This document shows positions 8,639 through 16,436 of a stretch of DNA of 64,000 nucleotides, piece by piece. A model generated the notes under the pieces. It was not told the origin of the DNA, searched no databases, and saw only the letters and a program-made list of their open reading frames with translations. Numbering within the stretch: the stretch's first letter is position 1; every line of letters begins with the position of its first letter. The position numbers were made by a program, and so were the translations under genes. Source of the DNA: Gemmatimonadota bacterium (GTDB taxonomy: Bacteria > Gemmatimonadota > Gemmatimonadetes > Longimicrobiales > Gaopeijiaceae); the NCBI GenBank assembly GCA_021295835.1, contig JAGWBP010000019.1, forward strand, positions 17,290 to 81,289, given 5' to 3'.

Positions 8639-10210
8639 ATGACCGAGCTGCTGGCCGCGACCCGGTACGAGGACTGGATCCTCCACGCGCTGATCTGGCT
8701 GCCCCTGGCCGGCGCCGCGCACGTCGTGGCGTCCTCGCGGGAGCGCGCCAAGCTCGTTGCCTTCGGATGGTCGGTGCTCGTCTTCGGGCTCAGCCTTGGC
8801 CTCTGGTGGGCCTACGATCCGGGCGACGGAGGCTTCGCCATGGTGTCGTCGGCGACGTGGATCGAGCCCTGGGGCGTGGGCTACTCGCTGGGGCTGGACG
8901 GCATCTCGATCTTCATGGTGCTCCTCACGACGCTCACGAGCGCACTGGCGATCCTCGGGTCCTTCGAGTACGTGAAGACTCGCCGCAGAGCCTTCTACTC
9001 CCTGATGCTGCTGCTGCAGACCGGGGTGGTCGGCTTCTTCCTGGCCACGGATGTCTTCCTCTTCTACGTCTTCTTCGAGCTCACCCTGGTGCCGATGTAC
9101 TTCATCGTGGGCATCTGGGGGGGCGAGCGCCGGATATACGCTGCCGTCAAGTTCTTCCTCTACACCGCCGTGGGCTCGCTCCTGATGCTGGTGGCGATTC
9201 TCTACGTGTACTTCGCGAGCGACACCGGCTCCTTCGCCTACGACGCCTTCCTGCACGCCGAGCTCTCGCTTCGAGAGCAGCTCTGGCTCTTCGCCGCCTT
9301 CGCGCTCGCCTTCGGGATCAAGGTCCCGATCTTCCCCTTCCACACATGGCTCCCCGACGCCCACGTCGAGGCGCCGACGCCGGGTTCGGTCATCCTGGCT
9401 TCGGTGCTCCTCAAGATGGGCACCTACGGCTTCGTGCGCTTCGCGCTGCCATTCTTCCCCGACGCGGCCCAGCATCCGGCGGTCGTCTCCGTGATGCTTG
9501 CACTCGGGGTGGTGGGAATCATCTACGCCGCGTGGGTCGCTGCCGTCCAACCGGACGCGAAGAAGCTGGTCGCCTACACCTCGGTCGCGCACATGGGCTT
9601 CGTCGTGATCGGCATCTTCGCCCTCACGCTAAACGGCTTGCAGGGTGGGATGGTGGTCATGATAAGCCACGGCGTCTCGACCGGCGCCCTCTTCCTGCTC
9701 CTTGGCATGATGTACGAACGCCGCCACACGCGCCGCATCGAGGACTTTGGCGGGATCGGCCGGGTGGCTCCCCTCTTCGCGACCGCCTTCGTCGTCACCG
9801 CGCTTGCCTCGATCGGGCTCCCGGGCACAAGTGGCTTCGTGGGCGAGTTCCTGGCTCTGCTCGGCACCTTCGAGCGATACCCCATCCACGCGATTCTGGC
9901 CGCATCGGGGGTGGTATTTGCGGCGTACTACATGCTCCCGATGGTTCAGCGGATCCTCTTCAACAAGCTCGACAAGCCCGAAAACCGGGCCTTTGCGGAG
10001 CTGTCGCGGCGAGAGATCGCCGTCCTGGGCCCTCTCCTCGCCCTGATGATCTGGATCGGCGTCCACCCGACGCCGCTGCTAGAGCGGATGGAGCCGAGCC
10101 TGCTGGTTGTGCTCGAACAGGTGGAGGGTGGCGGTGCCGCGGCTGGGGCTGACCCGATTGTCTCGGCCGCCCCGTCCATTGGGGCCGAGTGGGGGAATCC
10201 GGCGGACTGA
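8639..10210 (+). CDS. nuoM: NADH-quinone oxidoreductase subunit M
   Basis: Antiporter-like proton-pumping subunit of complex I (523 residues, multiple helices). The family signature KVPIFPFHTWLPDAHVEAPT and the following GSVILASVLLKMGTYG are intact, including the membrane lysine and histidine. FFELTLVPMYFIVGIWGG carries the conserved membrane glutamate. The ATG at 8639, 7 bases after nuoL, is chosen. Confidence 0.97.
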   Translation: MTELLAATRYEDWILHALIWLPLAGAAHVVASSRERAKLVAFGWSVLVFGLSLGLWWAYDPGDGGFAMVSSATWIEPWGVGYSLGLDGISIFMVLLTTLTSALAILGSFEYVKTRRRAFYSLMLLLQTGVVGFFLATDVFLFYVFFELTLVPMYFIVGIWGGERRIYAAVKFFLYTAVGSLLMLVAILYVYFASDTGSFAYDAFLHAELSLREQLWLFAAFALAFGIKVPIFPFHTWLPDAHVEAPTPGSVILASVLLKMGTYGFVRFALPFFPDAAQHPAVVSVMLALGVVGIIYAAWVAAVQPDAKKLVAYTSVAHMGFVVIGIFALTLNGLQGGMVVMISHGVSTGALFLLLGMMYERRHTRRIEDFGGIGRVAPLFATAFVVTALASIGLPGTSGFVGEFLALLGTFERYPIHAILAASGVVFAAYYMLPMVQRILFNKLDKPENRAFAELSRREIAVLGPLLALMIWIGVHPTPLLERMEPSLLVVLEQVEGGGAAAGADPIVSAAPSIGAEWGNPAD

Positions 10211-10212
10211 CG

Positions 10213-11721
10213 ATGCTTCTCGACTACTCCTCGAGCCTCCACTACGTACTCGCGCTCCTCCCCGAGGCGGTGCTCGCCGTCTTCGGCATGTGGGTGCTGC
10301 TGGCGGGCGTTTCGCGCAGGCGGTCTGGCGGCCTGGGGAAGGAGACCGGGTGGTTGGCGCTAGCGGGCCTCCTTGTCGCCGGTGTGGCCAACGGGTGGCT
10401 CTACTCCGGCGTGGCGGAGGGCGGCACGGCCGCAATGATCGCGGTGGACCGGCTCCGCCTCTTCGCCAACTGGGTCTTCATCCTCGGCGCGGGCTTCGCG
10501 ATCGTCATCGCGCTCCCCTACGTGGCGCGACAGCGGCTGCAGGCGGGCGAGTACTACTCGCTCGTCCTCTTCGCGACGGTCGGCATGATGGTCATGGCGG
10601 CGTCGCGCGACCTGATGCTCATCTTCCTCGGTCTCGAGCTGATGTCGATCGCCGTCTACGCCCTTGCTGGGTACAACCGCCGGGACCGCAGGTCCGCCGA
10701 GGCCGGACTGAAGTACTTTCTGCTGGGCGCCTTCGCGAGCGCGTTTCTGCTCTTTGGGATCGCGCTGCTCTACGGGGCCGCGGGCAGCACCAACCTCCAC
10801 GCCATATCCGAGGCGCTCTCCGCCGGCGCGGCCGTGGAGGGCCTCCTCGGTCCTGGCCTGGCTCTCCTGACGATCGGCCTCGCCTTCAAGGTCTCGGCGG
10901 TGCCCTTCCACATGTGGACGCCCGACGTCTACGAGGGTGCGCCGACCCCGGCGACGGCCTTCATGGCCGCGGCCGTCAAGGCGGGCGCCTTCGTGGTCCT
11001 GCTGCGGATCTTCGCGACCGGGCTCGACGCCCTGCACGCCGACTGGTCCGGCATCCTCTGGTGGGTCTCTGCCCTGACCATGGTCTTCGGCAACCTGGTG
11101 GCGCTGGTGCAGTCGAGCGTAAAGCGCATGCTGGCGTACTCGTCGATCGCGCACGGCGGCTACCTCCTGGTGGCGATAGTCGCCGCGAACGAGACCGCCG
11201 CAGCGGGCCTCCTCTTCTATCTGCTCGTGTACACCGTGATGACGATCGCCGCCTTTGCGGTCGTCGTGTCGGTGGGCAACCAGGGGGAGAGCGGCAACCG
11301 CATAGAGGACTACCAGGGTCTGGGCGCCCGCCGCCCGGTGCTCAGCATCTGCATGACCATCGTGCTTCTTGCCCTGGCGGGCTTTCCCGGAACGGCCGGG
11401 TTCATAGCCAAGTACCACCTGCTCCTCGGCGCGGCCGAGGCGAGCCTCTGGAAGCTCGCCGTCATCCTGGCGCTCACGACGGTCGTCTCCTACTGGTACT
11501 ACCTACGAGTCGCGTGGTACATGTGGATGCGCGACGCCCCCGCCGAAGGCAGGCCGACGGGCTACGTCATCACCCCCTTCGCCACACGGGTGGCGCTCGT
11601 GGTGAGCGTCGCCCTCCTGGTGCTTGCGGGGATCTTCCCGGGAGCGGCGCTGGAGATGGCCGAGAACGCGATCCGGGGCATCATGTACGTTGCGCCCCAG
11701 GCGGGGGCTGCAGGCCTCTGA
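10213..11721 (+). CDS. nuoN: NADH-quinone oxidoreductase subunit N
   Basis: Third antiporter-like subunit of complex I (502 residues). It contains LGLELMSIAVYALAGYNR with the conserved glutamate, and KVSAVPFHMWTPDVYEGAP followed by TPATAFMAAAVKAGAF. It starts 2 bases after nuoM and completes the nuo operon, so every subunit from D to N is encoded without interruption except for the extra small ORF. The next gene follows 16 bases later on the same strand and may be cotranscribed. Confidence 0.97.
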   Translation: MLLDYSSSLHYVLALLPEAVLAVFGMWVLLAGVSRRRSGGLGKETGWLALAGLLVAGVANGWLYSGVAEGGTAAMIAVDRLRLFANWVFILGAGFAIVIALPYVARQRLQAGEYYSLVLFATVGMMVMAASRDLMLIFLGLELMSIAVYALAGYNRRDRRSAEAGLKYFLLGAFASAFLLFGIALLYGAAGSTNLHAISEALSAGAAVEGLLGPGLALLTIGLAFKVSAVPFHMWTPDVYEGAPTPATAFMAAAVKAGAFVVLLRIFATGLDALHADWSGILWWVSALTMVFGNLVALVQSSVKRMLAYSSIAHGGYLLVAIVAANETAAAGLLFYLLVYTVMTIAAFAVVVSVGNQGESGNRIEDYQGLGARRPVLSICMTIVLLALAGFPGTAGFIAKYHLLLGAAEASLWKLAVILALTTVVSYWYYLRVAWYMWMRDAPAEGRPTGYVITPFATRVALVVSVALLVLAGIFPGAALEMAENAIRGIMYVAPQAGAAGL

Positions 11722-11737
11722 TACCGAGCGCAGAGCC

Positions 11738-13132
11738 TTGATCCTCCACGAGCACATCTTCCGCGAGTACGATATCCGGGGGGTCGTCGGCGAGGAGCTG
11801 AACGCCGAGGTCGCCGAGGCGGTCGGCAGGGCGTACGCCTCCGAGCTGCGGGAGTGCTCCGGCCGCGGAGCTCCCGTGGTCGCCGTGGGCGAGGACAACC
11901 GGCCATCGTCCCCTGAGATCGGCGCCGGACTGGTGCGGGGCCTTCGGTCGGCAGGGTGCGACGTCATCCACCTGGGGACCGTTCCCACTCCGGTCACCTA
12001 CTTCGGCGAGCATTGGCTTGGCACGGAAGGGGCGATGCAGGTCACCGGATCGCATAATCCGTCCGAGTACAACGGGATCAAGATGACCGTCGGCGCGAAG
12101 TCGATCTACGGCGACGCCATCCAGGCGCTGCTCGGGCGCATTCGGGGCCGAGGGGCGGTCCCGGCGACGGTGGGCGTGGGGAGCCTCAGGCGGGTGGACC
12201 CCTTGCCTTCGTACGTCGCCGACGTAAGCGGACGGTTTTCGCTCGATCGGCCCGTCAGAGCGGTGGTCGACTGCGGCAACGGGACCGGTGCGGTGGTTGC
12301 CGTGGAGCTGCTGCGTGCGGTCGGCGTCGAGACGGTCCCCCTCTTCTGCGACTCCGACGGGACCTTTCCGAACCACCATCCTGACCCCACGGTCGACGAG
12401 TACGTGCAGGACCTCGTGGCGGCCGTGCGCGCCCACGGGGCCGACGTCGGGATCGGCTTCGACGGCGACGCGGACCGTATCGGGGTGGTGGACGAGCTCG
12501 GACGCATCGTGAGGGGCGACATGCTCCTGCTCCTCTTCGCGCTGGAGATGCTCCGGCGCGAGGGACCGCGCGGCCAGAGCGTCGTCTTCGACGTCAAGTG
12601 CTCCCAAGTGCTCGTCGAGGAGGTTCGCAGGGCTGGCGGCAATCCGGTCATGTGGAAGACGGGGCACTCGCTGATCAAGGAGAAGATGTCGGAGACTGGT
12701 GCGCCGATTGCGGGCGAGCTCTCCGGCCATATCTGCTTCGCCGACGGCTACTACGGCTTCGACGACGCCCTGTACGCCGCCTGCCGCCTCTGCAGTATGC
12801 TGGCCGCCTCCGACCGACCTCTCTCGGCAATGGTGGACGACCTGCCAAAGCGCGCGTCCAGCCCCGAAATCCGGATCGAGGTCGCCGAGGAGGAGAAGGC
12901 CGGGCTGGTGGAGCTGGCTAGTCGGCACTTCGCGGCGCGCTACGAGGTCGAGACGATCGACGGCGTGCGCGTGCTCTTTCCCACCGGGTGGGGGCTAATC
13001 CGGGCCTCCAACACCCAGCCCGTGATCGTGGCCCGCTACGAGGCGAGGACCGCAGAGGATCTCGCGGACATTCGGGCCGAGATCGAGGGGTGGCTTGCCC
13101 GTCGGGGGGTCGCGGTGGATGGACTGGGCTAG
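11738..13132 (+). CDS. phosphomannomutase/phosphoglucomutase
   Basis: Alpha-D-phosphohexomutase (464 residues) interconverting hexose 1- and 6-phosphates for sugar-nucleotide, LPS or exopolysaccharide supply. All four domain signatures are visible: phosphoserine loop VTGSHNPSEYNGIK with S105, metal loop GFDGDADRIG with D242, D244 and D246, sugar loop GELSGHICF, and phosphate loop RASNTQPVIVARYEA. The N-terminal HIFREYDIRG fits the ManB/AlgC-type subgroup. A TTG at 11738 is the only suitable start close to the conserved N-terminus, so the start is less certain than the identity. Whether mannose or glucose phosphate is preferred cannot be told from the sequence. Confidence 0.93.
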   Translation: MILHEHIFREYDIRGVVGEELNAEVAEAVGRAYASELRECSGRGAPVVAVGEDNRPSSPEIGAGLVRGLRSAGCDVIHLGTVPTPVTYFGEHWLGTEGAMQVTGSHNPSEYNGIKMTVGAKSIYGDAIQALLGRIRGRGAVPATVGVGSLRRVDPLPSYVADVSGRFSLDRPVRAVVDCGNGTGAVVAVELLRAVGVETVPLFCDSDGTFPNHHPDPTVDEYVQDLVAAVRAHGADVGIGFDGDADRIGVVDELGRIVRGDMLLLLFALEMLRREGPRGQSVVFDVKCSQVLVEEVRRAGGNPVMWKTGHSLIKEKMSETGAPIAGELSGHICFADGYYGFDDALYAACRLCSMLAASDRPLSAMVDDLPKRASSPEIRIEVAEEEKAGLVELASRHFAARYEVETIDGVRVLFPTGWGLIRASNTQPVIVARYEARTAEDLADIRAEIEGWLARRGVAVDGLG

Positions 13133-13284
13133 CTGGCGCTAGCGGTCGAACACATTAGGAATCCGCATGGGTTGCTGGCCGAACCGCACGCGATTTCGAA
13201 TCGCATGTCCCCTGCCTCTGTCTTCTTGGGGGTGAAGGCGAGCCGGAAGCGCCGCGGGTTAGGTGGCGAAGAAATCTCCCGAAC
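13133..13284. other. convergent intergenic region with small perfect palindrome
   Basis: This is the space between the phosphohexomutase (plus) and the LRR gene (minus), which converge. A palindrome at 13190-13204 (GCGATT, TCG, AATCGC) could form a short hairpin and act as a weak bidirectional terminator; no T-tract follows. Nothing else is recognisable. It is A/T-richer than the operon to its left. Confidence 0.3.
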
Positions 13285-14277
13285 TCAATCGCACCTCGGG
13301 CCCTGCCAATCCGTGAGTTGGTGCAGCCAATAATCGAACTCGTTTGTGTCCGGCGCACAAAGGCCGTCGTTTCTGTGCCAATAGAACCATTTTATCGCCG
13401 ATAGGTTGAGGAAATCGGGCGGAATCGTGCCAGTCAGCGAATTGAAGTGGAGATGCAGGTGCAGGAGATTCGACAGATTGCCCAGCTCGGGCGGGATCGC
13501 ACCGGTTAGCGAATTGCCGTGGAGAAGCAGGGCTCGGAGATCCCACAGACTCCCCAGCTCGGACGGTATCTCGCCGGTCAAGGAATTGTGGTCGAGTTGC
13601 AAGATGCGGAGATTCGCAAGGTTGCCCAGCTCAGGCGGAATCTCGCCGATTAGCGAATTTTCGTCGAGATCCAGGTATTGGAGATTAGATAGGTCGCCCA
13701 GCTCAGGGGGAATCGCGCCGGTCAGGGAATTGTTGCTGAGGTCCAGATCAACAACCCAGCCGCCCGAATCGGTGCTCACCCCGTGCCACTCGTCAAGGGG
13801 CTTGTCGGTCTTCCAGTTTGTGTTGTCGGTCCAGCCGTCGCCGCCCAGTCGGTCGTACAGGATGTGCAACACTACCCGGTCGGCGAGGGGAACAATTGCC
13901 GTGAAGTCCTGCGTTGCCGAGAAACTGCCGTCGGAGGCCGTCACGGTGACCTCCGCGCTCCCACTCGCCACCCCCGTGACCGCCAGGGAGTCACCCGAGA
14001 TGGCGACGGTCGCCACTTCGGCGTTGGAGGACGAGGCCTCATAGCTGAGCTCGTCTCCGTCCGGGTCGCTGAAGTACCCCGCGAGACCCGTCGACTCGGT
14101 GCCGCCGACCTCGACCCTCAGCTCCGGTATACTCCCGACTTCAACTGGCGGCTGGGTCTCGCCGCACCCGACCACCCAGGCGGCGACCGCGACCAGGACG
14201 GAGACGCTCGGGGCAAGCCGAAGAGCGCCGCTAGTTCCGTGGCGATGGGTATCTCGGTGGCGGAAATCTACAGGCAT
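13285..14277 (-). CDS. leucine-rich-repeat lipoprotein
   Basis: A 330-residue exported protein. After a basic N-terminus comes a hydrophobic stretch ending in a lipobox (AAWVVGC), predicting a lipid-anchored protein. Residues about 45-135 look like a cadherin/Ig-like beta domain (YFSDPDGDELSYEA, with SGSAEVTVTASDGSFSA). From about residue 180 there are five plant-type leucine-rich repeats of roughly 24 residues with the pattern LGNLxNLxxLxLxxNSLTGxIPPE, then a Cys-containing cap ending in WQGPRCD. Such repeats mediate protein binding; the partner is unknown. It stands alone on the minus strand between plus-strand genes. An upstream GTG at 14286 is an alternative start. It may have been acquired laterally. 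Confidence 0.8.
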   Translation of the reverse strand: MPVDFRHRDTHRHGTSGALRLAPSVSVLVAVAAWVVGCGETQPPVEVGSIPELRVEVGGTESTGLAGYFSDPDGDELSYEASSSNAEVATVAISGDSLAVTGVASGSAEVTVTASDGSFSATQDFTAIVPLADRVVLHILYDRLGGDGWTDNTNWKTDKPLDEWHGVSTDSGGWVVDLDLSNNSLTGAIPPELGDLSNLQYLDLDENSLIGEIPPELGNLANLRILQLDHNSLTGEIPSELGSLWDLRALLLHGNSLTGAIPPELGNLSNLLHLHLHFNSLTGTIPPDFLNLSAIKWFYWHRNDGLCAPDTNEFDYWLHQLTDWQGPRCD

Positions 14278-14636
14278 GGCACGCACCCTGTTGGCGGATC
14301 GATCTGTGTCAATTCAATCTATCATGGAAAATGGCCCATGTGCAAGGATCCAGACGGGCGCGCGACGTCCGACAACCTCCAGCCCGGCGCTTCGCCGCCC
14401 GCGCCAGGTCAGGGACTTCCTTGCCCGCCGTCGGGATTATCGCATCGGCGTCGGGATCGGGACGTGGCCGCATGTCGATGTCCGGGGGTGCCTTAGCCTG
14501 CTACCGCACGAGCCGCTGGCGGAGGCCGCTCTTGCGACGAGGGGCCACGTTCGCTACCTTAAACATTGGGAGCAAATAGCGGTTCCCGATGTAGTGGACG
14601 CCATCTCCCGGCGGCCTGGGAGAGGTGGAGAAACAT
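14278..14636. other. divergent intergenic region, LRR gene / protease gene
   Basis: About 360 bases between two divergently oriented genes. The short reading frames here have no recognisable protein features and look like chance. The right end contains the purine-rich GGGAGAGG at 14618-14625, a fair Shine-Dalgarno for the ATG at 14637. A possible promoter for the protease gene is listed separately. I see no tRNA or repeat here. Confidence 0.5.
14532..14560 (+). promoter_or_regulatory. possible sigma-70-type promoter of the protease gene
   Basis: TTGCGA at 14532-14537, a 17-base spacer and TACCTT at 14555-14560 resemble -35 and -10 boxes about 75 bases before the protease start codon, in an A/T-richer patch (TTAAACATTGGGAGCAAAT follows). 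This rests only on pattern matching; the phylum may use a different -10 consensus. Confidence 0.3.
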
Positions 14637-16427
14637 ATGTTCACCGTCCGTCCGTCCGCCTGGAATAAAGGTGCGCTTCTAGCGCTTTTTTCCGCAGGAT
14701 CCGCCCTGCTGGTCGCCACCTGCATCGACGACGACCTGTCAGATGCTCCGATGTCGCCCGCCGCTAGTGCTAGCGATGCTCTGACCGACGACGAGCTCGG
14801 CGAGAGCCCCCAGCAGCTCGCGCTGGCTCGGGAGATCCCCGGCTTCGGCGGGGTCTGGTACGAACCCGGCGAGGGAAGTCGCTCTGAAGGTCGTATCGTG
14901 TTGGCGCTGACCGAGGATGGCATCGGCGACCTGCCGAGGGCCCGAGGGGCGGTCCTCGCCGCAATGGGCCAGTTCGCGCCGCCGACCGCCGATGCCCCCG
15001 AGATGCTCGGCCGCGTGGTCGAGCACACCTTCCTGGAGATGGCCGAGCACCGCGCCCGCCTCCGCCCCCACCTCTTCGAGATGGACGAGGTCGTGAGCCT
15101 CAGCGTTGACGAGGAGTTCAACCGCATCAAGGTCGGGGTGACGGATTTCGCCTTCGCGTCGGCGGTGGAGGAGGTCGCCGCCGATCTGGGAGTGCCGGTG
15201 GCGATGCTCGAGATCGTCCGGGGCTCTCCCGTGGAGCACTTGGTGGCGACCGTTGACGACTCGCCCGGCAACCCGCCGCCGGCCCCGGCCGATTGGCCCC
15301 GCACACTCACGGACCGGATTCCCGATCGCCGGCTTGCGGGCGGATATGAAGCGGGAAACCGTGTTACACTAGGCTATCCCTGTACGATCGGATTCACCAC
15401 TTTGTCGAGTGTCTGGACGTTGGAGGGCCGGACGAAGGGCTTCGTCTCGGCCTCCCACTGCACGCGGGTTCCACACGGGCCGGACCAGATAGATAGCGAC
15501 TGGAAGCAGCCGCACGATTACTTCACCGACTTCAAGGGTGGTCTGGTAGGCGAGGAGCTGTGGGATCCGGAGGCCGAGAGCTGTGAGCACGGGAGGTGCA
15601 GGCATGCGGACGCCGCGCTGATGGAGGTGGACGAGGACTCGGCAGGGATCGCACTTGGGAAGATTGCCCGCACCACGGAGGCTCAGGAGCATTGCGACCT
15701 AACTGTGCCAGTGGGTGGATGCAAACTCGGGATTAACAGCAGGAACCCTACCTTCACGATTATCTTTGAGCGCCCGTATCCGTGGGTAGGTCGGTCGATA
15801 CACAAGGTTGGCCGTACGACAGGATGGACCTATGGCACGGTACAAGAGACATGCGTTGATGGGAGAGATCGACACGATGTTTGGATCTACTGCAGTCTCG
15901 TGCTCGAGCTGTTTGCGAGTAATGGCGACAGCGGTGCCCCGGTGTTCATGATCGACGACTATAGTCGTGATAGTTCAGAGGTTCACCTGGTTGGCATCGT
16001 GTGGGGGCTCCGCGACGACGGGACCGTCGCAATATCGAGCATGGCCCAGATCCGGAGGGAGTTCATGGACCAGGGGCAGTCCTTCCTCACCTATTTGCCA
16101 TTAGGTAGCCTGCCGCCAGAGATCAAGGATATAGAGGGGCCGCGGAATCCGCCAAAATCGAACCCGCCAGCGTTCTTCGAGTGCAGGTGGATTGCATTAG
16201 TGAAGTCGGAGGGGGTGCAGCCGCCGACGTACGAGTGGTCCGGAGTGTTGTCGGGCACAGGCAATCCGCTGGTGGCGAGAACCCCGAGCGAGCACACGGA
16301 AGGATGGTTGTATGTGAAGCTGACCGACGCGGCTGGCCGGATCGCAGAGGACTCGATCTACATCAACACGGTTGATGGGAACAGCCACGAAAAATACTGC
16401 ACTGAATATGACGATACAGGGGTTTAG
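14637..16427 (+). CDS. exported trypsin-fold serine protease
   Basis: A 596-residue secreted or lipid-anchored protein. The N-terminus has a hydrophobic stretch ending LLVATC, a plausible lipobox with C29. About 200 residues of pro-region follow, resembling the alpha-lytic/streptogrisin propeptide style. The S1 triad is visible as H274 (SASHCTR), D325 (HADAALMEV) and S432 (NGDSGAPVF). After the catalytic domain come about 110 residues that look like a beta-sandwich domain. The third base is less strictly G/C from about 15.7 kb on than in neighbouring genes. ATG 14637 is preferred over an in-frame GTG at 14625 because GGGAGAGG is well placed for it. The target substrate is unknown. Confidence 0.82.
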   Translation: MFTVRPSAWNKGALLALFSAGSALLVATCIDDDLSDAPMSPAASASDALTDDELGESPQQLALAREIPGFGGVWYEPGEGSRSEGRIVLALTEDGIGDLPRARGAVLAAMGQFAPPTADAPEMLGRVVEHTFLEMAEHRARLRPHLFEMDEVVSLSVDEEFNRIKVGVTDFAFASAVEEVAADLGVPVAMLEIVRGSPVEHLVATVDDSPGNPPPAPADWPRTLTDRIPDRRLAGGYEAGNRVTLGYPCTIGFTTLSSVWTLEGRTKGFVSASHCTRVPHGPDQIDSDWKQPHDYFTDFKGGLVGEELWDPEAESCEHGRCRHADAALMEVDEDSAGIALGKIARTTEAQEHCDLTVPVGGCKLGINSRNPTFTIIFERPYPWVGRSIHKVGRTTGWTYGTVQETCVDGRDRHDVWIYCSLVLELFASNGDSGAPVFMIDDYSRDSSEVHLVGIVWGLRDDGTVAISSMAQIRREFMDQGQSFLTYLPLGSLPPEIKDIEGPRNPPKSNPPAFFECRWIALVKSEGVQPPTYEWSGVLSGTGNPLVARTPSEHTEGWLYVKLTDAAGRIAEDSIYINTVDGNSHEKYCTEYDDTGV

Positions 16428-16436
16428 GCCATCCAG

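Noticed and set aside
13185..13210. GATTTCGAATCGC resembling a tRNA T-arm
   Set aside because: No acceptor or anticodon arms can be built around it, and base pairing at the 53-61 position fails; it is simply a palindrome.
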